Shown here: positions 7,545 to 13,683 of the stretch, piece by piece
Layout of the letters: every line of letters starts with the position of its first letter
How positions within the stretch are numbered: the stretch's first letter is position 1
From: Saccoglossus kowalevskii
Lineage: Eukaryota; Hemichordata; Enteropneusta; Harrimaniidae
Assembly: GCF_000003605.2 (NCBI RefSeq)
Contig: NW_003132850.1
Location: forward strand, 402,909 to 416,591
DNA length: 13,683 bases
Direction: 5' to 3'
The notes under the pieces: model-generated
Told to the model about the DNA's origin: nothing
Database searches by the model: none
What the model saw: only the letters and a program-made list of their open reading frames with translations
Translations under genes and position numbers: made by a program

Positions 7545-10459
7545 GTAAGCAAAAATGAACACAAAAATGAAAAAAACATAATTGTGTACAGTGCCTGCAT
7601 TCATCAGCTGGTCTTTTGCTTCTATTATAACAATGTCACGATATTCCCTCCAGGTCTTCGCGTTTGTGGTCTAAGGGATGGTGCAATCACCGTGTGTTGA
7701 GGGACGGTGGTGCAATTAAAACCCTGGCTGCATTAAAATGACACTGTTCGTATGATGCGTACATGTGTACTCCACTTATAGAAAATACTTTTACATTGAA
7801 AGTTAAAACTGTACATCCAGAACCTGAAATAAACAATCTTGGCGTGAGACAATTATGAAGAAAAAATTTTAAAATCAGAAATCGCAAAATTTACAGCCCT
7901 CTAGATTGCGACCGTTTTGGTCACCATGGCAATTAAAAAAATATCTAGGTCACAATTTGAAAACCTAAAAAATAAATTATACAGCTTGTCAACTGTAGTG
8001 GGGCACATCTACTTATTTTATATAACCTAATAAATTCTGGCAACCAACTTTTTTGCATTTAGCTACTAAAGTTTCCAGTTGGCCACCAACAATTTGAGCT
8101 TGGTTGCCAATGATCACTAAGGAAAAATATACTTTGTGGACTGAGCTCTGTTATTATCTGGCTAAACAATTCCTGTGTACATTTTGGTACAAGGCGGGAT
8201 ATAACTTGACAATGTCACATGAGTTGCGTCCTCCGCGGTGCCCCAAACCTAGCTGTGGAATCATAGCTTTATGTTGCCGACCGCATTATTGACGTGACTG
8301 ACTCTAGCCGGCTCATATACAACAACAAAATTACAAAGAAGACGTCCAAATGAAATTGTTAAAGCAAAATTCGATTGTAGGTCGCACCAAAGAGCTCTGG
8401 AACCGCAGCTACTCCAAACCCTACACACGCCTGACAGAACGATGTAGTTTTTCACTTCCCCTGATGATTTTTAGTTTTCAAAGAATGACCATTCACATGA
8501 GTTTTTTTGTTTGTTGACATAATGTGTGGTAAGTCGCCAGCAAATTTCCGCCAATTATTAATCATCTTGTTGAAAACAGACTGATTTTTGCCGACAATGC
8601 AAACTCAACTTTGATTGCCAGTGTTACCATGACCAGTAAATTGAATATTCATTGAAACTCATTGCAAGAAGACTTGAATTTGCAGTATTGATCTTGCCAA
8701 CGAGACATATCAGGCATTAGTTGAGTCTGATGCAATTGGGCCGGCGAGAGCGCCACTCCTGCCTAATCATCAGGCTAGGCAGATTAGTGCACTGTACAAC
8801 AGACATGTACACAGGGCCAACATGGTGTAAGATGTAGGCCTGATAAATTACTGATATTACAATAGTATTTAGGATGCAGCTGCACTAAATTATACAACAA
8901 TTAATACATTAGTAATTGAATCATATAAATGTATTCTCTATTTTAGAGCAGTTACCTGGCATGAAGGACTGGTATTCAATGCCCATATATGGTATGATAA
9001 CTGTAGTGATATTTAAATTATTTGGTGGGAGATTTAAGTCTGTATTACCCAGTCATCTTCTTAAACCAGGTATGTACAAATTACTGATGCGATTATACTT
9101 AGGCTGAGAAAAAAAATATCTGTTTCTCTTTCCCGCCGCATCATTGTGAACTATGCGCCTCGGACGTTTTTTTTCTTCCCAAAGCATTCAAAAATGCGCT
9201 TGTACTTGGACTTGTCTCAAATTTCCCCAATTTTAGCTCAGTATTAAAAAAAAAAAAAATGCCTCGCCGCGCCTCATTTTAAAATTTATCTGAAACGAGA
9301 AACAGAGAATTTTTGTTTCCTGGCCTTATAAAGCTTGTAGTGTTACTGTGTTACACAATGTTTCTGAAATCTTTGTTATAAATCTTACATTTGTTATTTA
9401 ACCTTTTTTTCATTCAGGTGCCTTTGCTAGGGTCTCCTCAAGCGCAAGTCTTAGATATGCAGATTCTGCTAAAAGAAAAGTAATCCAGGGGTTAGGCAAC
9501 CAATATGGCTGCCATACCTGTGGTGCATGGTTTAGAGTATCCAAGTATATCGCTGATCACCAACCGCCATTGGCAGTGAGTATTTACTGGTACCTAAACT
9601 AATTACCGTATTACCTGTATTCTGTAAAATACTTTATTTCGCTTGGAATTTATTTTCGCTATTTTCGATAAAGGAATTATTCAGTGAAAATAAAATCCAG
9701 GTTCAACTCCTCTAAAATCTGTGAAAATAAATTCCATACAAAACACCCAAAATGTCTTTTCAGCGAAAATTAATTCCAGCTAAAATAAAGTATTTTACAG
9801 TAGTTTTAAAAATTGTGGTATTGATTTAAACTCCAAGAACTGTCATTGGAAAACTGACTAAATTATATGTCAATTTTTTGAAATGTTTTAACAATGGTAG
9901 TACCGATAATATACAACTTTTTTATCAGATGTCACTGAGCAAATATTTGAAATATGAAAAAAATAATCACTATAGAAACTAGTGTAAAAATGCCAATAAT
10001 TATAAACACAGTACGATCAACATGACATACATGTATAATTTCAATTCTGATCAAACCTTCTTACTGTGGACATGAGGTGGTTCAAAGTGTTTCAAATTGA
10101 TCTCCAGACATCAACAGAGGCATTTGTTAGCAAGTTTGCTGACGATGTTGGTAATTAGGTGTTCCTTTCATTCACGCATCCACAATAATATGCAGTATCA
10201 AGTTTACTGAAATGTAGCAGATGCTTTACGTATATATCTGGCTCTGTCTAATTTCAGTTGTACAAAAATGTAATATCAAATTTACATTCTGTGAAATGTT
10301 TTATGTGTAACATCATATTTTTTTTTATTTCAGATAGTATACAATAAAATTAAATCTGGAGGACAGTTTCAAAAGCAGAAGTTCTTTCCACATTGTTCTA
10401 AATGTGCTGCTAATCAAATGAAGTGCATTGTACAACAAATAAAAGACAAGCACTGGTAA
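7277..10459 (+). CDS. Uncharacterised membrane protein with C-terminal HNH-like (treble-clef) module
   Basis: Four exons (7277-7544, 8947-9069, 9418-9575, 10334-10459) join with phases 1, 1, 0 into 224 residues ending TAA. Residues about 16-38 and 41-75 are hydrophobic and rich in Gly, Ser, Ala and Cys, suggesting two membrane segments. Another weaker one is at 102-116 (IYGMITVVIFKLF). The C-terminus has C162-x2-C165-G, D177-H178-Q-P-P, and H203-C204-x2-C207 with N210. The order and spacing are those of HNH/treble-clef nuclease folds, where the four Cys bind zinc and the DH holds the first catalytic His (family knowledge). The last HNH His/Asn is not in its usual place right after the second CxxC. 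I do not recognise the family; function is unknown. ATG 7277 is the first Met in frame, though the frame is open back to 7181. Confidence 0.8.
7545..8946. other. Intron 1 of membrane/HNH-like gene
   Basis: 1402 bases. A degenerate doublet AGGGATGGTGCAAT / AGGGACGGTGGTGCAAT lies near 7674-7720. Open frames at 8104-8292 and 8261-8455 (antisense) lack splice or homology support. A weak hairpin CTGCCTA...TAGGCAG is at 8759-8782. No gene seen. Confidence 0.55.
8947..9069 (+). CDS. Membrane/HNH-like gene, exon 2
   Basis: Acceptor ttttag|AGCAG, donor CCAG|gtatgt. Phase 1 in and out. Encodes LPGMKDWYSMPIYG and a hydrophobic stretch, then GGRFKSVLPSHLLKP. Confidence 0.85.
9119..9306. repeat. Possible inverted-repeat element in intron 2
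   Basis: TCTGTTTCTC at 9119-9128 and its exact reverse complement GAGAAACAGA at 9297-9306 enclose about 170 bases with an A14-like run and CGCCGCGCC. The match extends a few bases inward with one gap (CTTTC against CGTTTC). It could be another short transposon. Confidence 0.35.
9418..9575 (+). CDS. Membrane/HNH-like gene, exon 3 (CHTCG and DHQPP)
   Basis: Acceptor cattcag|GTGCC, donor GGCA|gtgagt. It holds the first zinc pair (TGC 9510, TGT 9519) and the Asp-His at 9555-9560. A Ser-rich linker with a basic AKRK precedes the zinc pair. Confidence 0.87.
9576..10333. other. Intron 3 of membrane/HNH-like gene
   Basis: 758 bases holding the inverted copy of the CTGTAAAATAC element. The rest is AT-rich with no coding signal. 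Confidence 0.6.
9619..9802 (-). mobile_element. TA-flanked MITE (CTGTAAAATAC family), copy B
   Basis: Reverse-complement copy of 3540-3752. Read on the minus strand it starts TACTGTAAAATACTTTATTT, continues through GCTGAAAAGACATTTTG, and ends GTATTTTACAGAAT. TA borders suggest a Tc1/mariner-type target site (inference). It lies in the third intron of the membrane/HNH-like gene. Confidence 0.8.
10334..10459 (+). CDS. Membrane/HNH-like gene, exon 4 (HCSKC)
   Basis: Acceptor tttcag|ATAGTA, 41 codons, TAA at 10457-10459. It carries the second zinc pair (HCSKCAANQ, from 10391) and a lysine-rich end. Confidence 0.87.
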   Translation: MVYNKIKSGGQFQKQKFFPHCSKCAANQMKCIVQQIKDKHW

Positions 10460-10604
10460 CCCATGCCACATCACTCAGAAGATATCATTTGTTTTTACCA
10501 CTGCCATTATTACTGCCGCCAGAAAGTTTACAATTTATATGGGACATCTTGCCATACAGCTGAAAGTTGTTTTTCTGAATTTAGAAAAAAAGTTCTACAC
10601 TGAG

Positions 10605-10610
10605 AATAAA
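10605..10610 (+). terminator. Poly(A) signal of membrane/HNH-like gene
   Basis: First AATAAA after the stop, 146 bases downstream. Further AATAAA hexamers at 10775, 10910 and 11004 could give longer 3' ends. Confidence 0.5.
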
Positions 10611-11820
10611 TATTAATATTCCGGTCAACGTGGGCATCAGTTAAAAACATGTGCATTCACAGATTTTTTTGGCTTTTTGTCAGAATTATTCAAAAAATTC
10701 AAAGAAAACTTTAGTTTTTATTATAATTTATAATTCATGTAAAAGCAATAATCTAATGACAATTTTGCAATGAGAATAAAAAGATTTTCCACAAATTGAT
10801 TTAAAAAAAACAAAAACAATGACCAGTCACTTTCATTCACTTCAACTGCTTACATTTTTGGAAGACATATTTTCGTGAACGACATTTCATAGTAGTGCAG
10901 GTTTCACAGAATAAACTAGAAAGTAGCTTCACATTGACTTGTAAATCGGTCAATGTTTGATGGAAACCTACAAAGACTCGTGGGTAATGGATTCTATATA
11001 TTCAATAAAAGCGTCTTAATTCTTCAGATTTGAAGAACAGGAATCTTCTGGGGTAAAAATAATTTTCCATAATAACATTCATGCCTTAATGTAATTTACT
11101 GTATTTTTAATAAATATTTAACTATATATCATGGACATCTTCAATAAGAATTGAATGTGAAGTGTGTGGTTGACATTAAAATAATGAAATACTGTTAAAT
11201 TTGATGTCAGTCAAATATTAGATGATCATTGGGTTGTGAAGCTTGATATTACCCTCCAACATATGACAGTTAACATTTTTATTAAACTATGGTCATTTTC
11301 TTTTTTGTTGAGCTCAAATAAAGGGGTAGCTATTGTTTGTCGAAATCTTGTTCCATCATTACCTTGAGCCACAGATTTAATTGCAATGAAATTTGATGGT
11401 CTTCAAATCAGATTATTGTTATTATTGAAATTATCATTTTATCACATGTCTGTATTGTTACAACAATTTTCTTAAATTGAAATTTGGTACAAGCATCATA
11501 CTGTACGTTACATTACTTTATTTAATATTTCATCAATGATTGAAATAAGATGCTTTTTTTGGCTTTTTTTCATTTTTTTTCTTAATTTAATTTAATTTTT
11601 ATTCTGATCTATTATTTATTTGTTAATAGTTTTTTTAAAGTTTTGTTAATTGCGAATGCCAAACAAGGCAATAGCTAAAAATATACTGAATCACAAGTTC
11701 ATAACAAAAAACATAAAAAAATAGCAAAATAAATAAATAAAATAAAATACACTCCGTACAATACATCAGATTTTTATCAGATTGATATTTCATTGAATAC
11801 AAAGCCCACAAATTGGGAAA
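10611..11820. other. 3' flanking and intergenic AT-rich DNA
   Basis: Contains additional poly(A) hexamers up to 11009 and T-rich and AAATAA-type simple sequence at 11530-11750. No open frame or repeat family recognised. Confidence 0.55.
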
Positions 11821-11830
11821 ATCCGGCCAT

Positions 11831-11956
11831 ATGCAAATATGTAGCGACCTTCCGTGCTGTGTTCCTTTTTCTGATTGGTCAAGTTGTATGTAAATTAAAC
11901 GTGGCAGCCAATAGCAGCTCGCGTTATTTTTTTATTTTCACGTGATCATTACGTCA
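11831..11956 (+). promoter_or_regulatory. Compact promoter of the third gene
   Basis: In order: a perfect octamer ATGCAAAT (11831-11838), a reverse CCAAT box ATTGG (11874-11878), a CCAAT box (11908-11912), an E-box CACGTG (11939-11944) and a CRE-like TTACGTCA (11949-11956), all 160-285 bases before the ATG. Octamer with paired CCAAT boxes is typical of histone-like and cell-cycle promoters (known), so growth-linked expression is a reasonable inference. Confidence 0.55.
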
Positions 11957-12114
11957 GTTTTGTTTTTATTTTGCTGAAGACCCAGAACAATCCAGTCTAG
12001 GTCGAGCGGGAAAAGAATCCTACAAAACTCGATTTATTAAGGATTTGAACCGCATTTGAAGTTCATAATAATAATTCGCGGATAAAACGCCTTACCTGAG
12101 TTACCGCCACCAAC

Positions 12115-12156
12115 ATGAAGGGCGATATCATAAAAAAGGACGAAAACAAAGGAAAG
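12115..12156 (+). CDS. First coding exon of a lysine-rich protein, continues beyond window
   Basis: ATG after CCACCAAC with an in-frame TGA 18 bases upstream, 14 codons (MKGDIIKKDENKGK), then a strong donor AAAG|gtaagt in phase 0. The start lies just downstream of a dense promoter, which supports a real first exon. No in-phase second exon is visible up to the right edge. Highly charged; a nuclear or nucleic-acid-binding protein is possible, but the product is not recognised. Confidence 0.6.
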
Positions 12157-12515
12157 GTAAGTCGATGTAGTGTTCAAGACGATTTCTAATCAGATTGTGA
12201 TGCGATATTATGTGTGCAAACAACACGAGGACTCTTTCTAAAGCTGTCAAACCATTTAATAACGAAGGCTGTTTTACCAGGGTTCGTCGGAGCTGCTAGT
12301 AACCCTAGATTTCAGGCTGTCACCTTCACCCGTTCGCAGTGTTGTCAGTGACATATTTTGTTGTTATCGGGTAAATAGGTCATTCTGGCATGTTTAACGA
12401 CTGCGACACACATCGAAATTAAAGTGTACTGGTGAACCATGGAACTAAACATTTTTTTTTAGCTCCATGGGTGAACAGACATTTGTTTTCATGGTGTCAA
12501 CCTCAACCCTAATAC

Positions 12516-12547
12516 CGTCGAGGGGTCCAAACGTCGAGGGGTCCAAA
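12516..12547. repeat. 16-bp perfect tandem duplication
   Basis: CGTCGAGGGGTCCAAA occurs twice back to back, with no mismatch. Confidence 0.9.
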
Positions 12548-12800
12548 CGGCAGGAAAAACTGCTTTGTAATATATTGCTTATAATCATGACTTTTAAAAA
12601 ACGCATTGCCTCTTAAAAATAAATGATTGAATTTCTTTTGCATGTAGTAATTTACTTGGGAATCAAGAACTAAATTAAAAGGTTACAGCTTTTGTGGGTT
12701 GTAACAACGCAATCCTGTCGTGCATTGCAATTTTCATTTCTGCTTTGAGTGCTTGCTAGACATAAATGACCTTTGTTCCATGTACAGGTCTGTGAATATC

Positions 12801-12813
12801 GGGGGGGGGGGGG
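12801..12813. repeat. G13 homopolymer
   Basis: Thirteen consecutive G residues after AATATC. Length is likely to vary between individuals or reads. Confidence 0.9.
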
Positions 12814-12843
12814 TGTATTTTTATTGAGACCAGGCTGAGGAAT

Positions 12844-12937
12844 TTGAAAATCATGCCTCAATGCACTACCTGAATTAAAGTTATTCAGGTAGGTAAGTAA
12901 TGTATTGAGGAAATTGCCTCCATGGCATGAATTTCAA
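12844..12937. repeat. Foldback (nested inverted repeat) element
   Basis: Three nested arm pairs: TTGAAAATCATGCC with GGCATGAATTTCAA (13 of 14), CCTCAATGCA with TGTATTGAGG (9 of 10), and CTACCTGAAT with ATTCAGGTAG (10 of 10), around a 7-nt loop. Short unpaired bulges lie on the right side. It looks like a palindromic MITE or snapback element. Confidence 0.7.
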
Positions 12938-13429
12938 GCCCTGAACATATTATTCTAATTAGCTAAATTGGCTATATTTAGTCGTGAGCTTTATTTTTTT
13001 TTTAATTGGTCTATTGTTTATTTTGCCTTTTGTCATGCCTCTTAAGGATGCTGTACACCTTTTTTTGCTTTGAAACCCAAAATTCTACTTTTTTGTATTT
13101 TTCAATGCTGGACTACAAGGAGCAAACACTCAGTAGGAAAAAAAGTGAATTGGATGTTTTTATAGGGTGTAAAAATCAATTTTTGTTAATTAAAAACAAA
13201 AGCACATGTCATTGTTTTGAAAGCTATGTTTTAATTAATCAGCCAAAGACATAATAGACAGATAATTTGCATAATAGTCACCACCCATAGCAAATATAAA
13301 CAGTCTCTTGCATTCAGTACAAGCTCAGACTAGTAATACAAGTATTAGTAGTCCGAGGTACAAGTTACACGCATTCCATTTACGATCGTCCACAAATTTA
13401 ATTTCGTTGAATTTCTCGCTCTTCAAGCA

Positions 13430-13463
13430 GTCGACTATGAAACCGTCTTGGGGTCGACTATGA
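13430..13463. repeat. Direct repeat GTCGACTATGA
   Basis: An 11-bp word at 13430-13440 and 13453-13463, separated by 12 bases. Confidence 0.85.
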
Positions 13464-13536
13464 CAGTGATGAAAGAAAACGAATGCAAGGAAATTTGGAG
13501 AAGAACGTAGACAGTATGTAAAGCGATTATTATGAA

Positions 13537-13572
13537 AATTTAATCATGGAAGGTACCTTCCACGATTTAATT
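13537..13572. repeat. 36-bp near-perfect palindrome
   Basis: Centred on GGTACC. The inner 16 bases, TGGAAGGTACCTTCCA (13547-13562), are perfect, and the 18-base arms differ at two pairs. Unlike the other inverted repeats here it has no loop. Confidence 0.85.
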
Positions 13573-13657
13573 GATCAGACCATGGAAGTATAAACAGAAG
13601 GTAGAAAATTTGAGCACATGGCAGACTTAGTTTTCGTGACTAAATTACGTGTCATGG

Positions 13658-13681
13658 ACTCCGACCACAATGAGTCGGAGT
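13658..13681. repeat. Hairpin ACTCCGAC / GTCGGAGT
   Basis: Perfect 8-bp arms with an 8-nt loop (CACAATGA), two bases before the window ends. It could be the edge of an element continuing to the right. Confidence 0.75.
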
Positions 13682-13683
13682 GA

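Larger units (their letters stand above)
12157..13683. other. First intron of the third gene (to window end)
   Basis: No exon found. It holds a 16-bp tandem duplication, a G13 run, a foldback sequence and palindromes, listed separately. An 82-codon plus-strand frame at 13006-13254 has no coding character and is set aside. Confidence 0.55.

Noticed and set aside
8104-8455. Open frames on both strands within intron 1 of the membrane/HNH-like gene
   Set aside because: No splice sites in phase with the flanking exons and no recognisable protein features.
12670-12861. 63-codon minus-strand frame with a Pro run
   Set aside because: The Pro run is only the translation of the G13 homopolymer; no other support.
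13006-13254. 82-codon plus-strand frame
   Set aside because: AT-rich, with Cys/Phe/Leu composition typical of translated T-rich DNA, no ATG in a good context and no splice phase with the exon at 12115.

Overview
This is an AT-rich window of nuclear DNA from an animal, most likely an invertebrate. Evidence for this is GT-AG introns with short exons, AATAAA poly(A) signals, CCAAT/ETS/YY1-like core promoters, several families of short non-autonomous DNA transposons, and a clear orthologue of the animal DNA-repair protein MRNIP. The phylum cannot be fixed from the sequence; a marine deuterostome or a mollusc-like genome would fit.

Layout, left to right. (1) 1-1580: non-coding DNA. It holds a pair of about 26-bp near-identical inverted repeats (476-501 and 1358-1383), both ending at a TA. 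Between them is a cluster of CCAAT, ETS and YY1-type motifs (about 840-1000) and a doubtful minus-strand exon. (2) 1581-5512, plus strand: the last four exons of MRNIP, joined in phase and ending in the conserved acidic tail. The exon for the N-terminal zinc ribbon is not in the window. The introns carry three short TE-like elements. (3) 5513-7190: MRNIP 3' end and intergenic DNA with two copies of a TTAA-flanked element that also occurs in MRNIP intron 2. (4) 7194-10459, plus strand: a complete four-exon gene for a 224-residue protein that I do not recognise. It has hydrophobic N-terminal segments and a C-terminal CxxC...DHxPP...CxxC module that looks like an HNH/treble-clef fold. (5) 10460-11820: 3' flanking, AT-rich DNA. 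(6) 11830-12156: a compact promoter (octamer, two CCAAT boxes, E-box, CRE-like site) and the first coding exon of a third plus-strand gene that runs off the right edge. (7) 12157-13683: its first intron, rich in foldback and palindromic sequence.

The three genes lie on the same strand, but nothing shows that they act together. The best candidate for undescribed biology is the membrane/HNH-like protein. The densest non-coding signal is a set of short transposon families with terminal inverted repeats: one TTAA-flanked, and two TA-flanked that share the terminus CTGTAAAAT or CCGTAAAAT.
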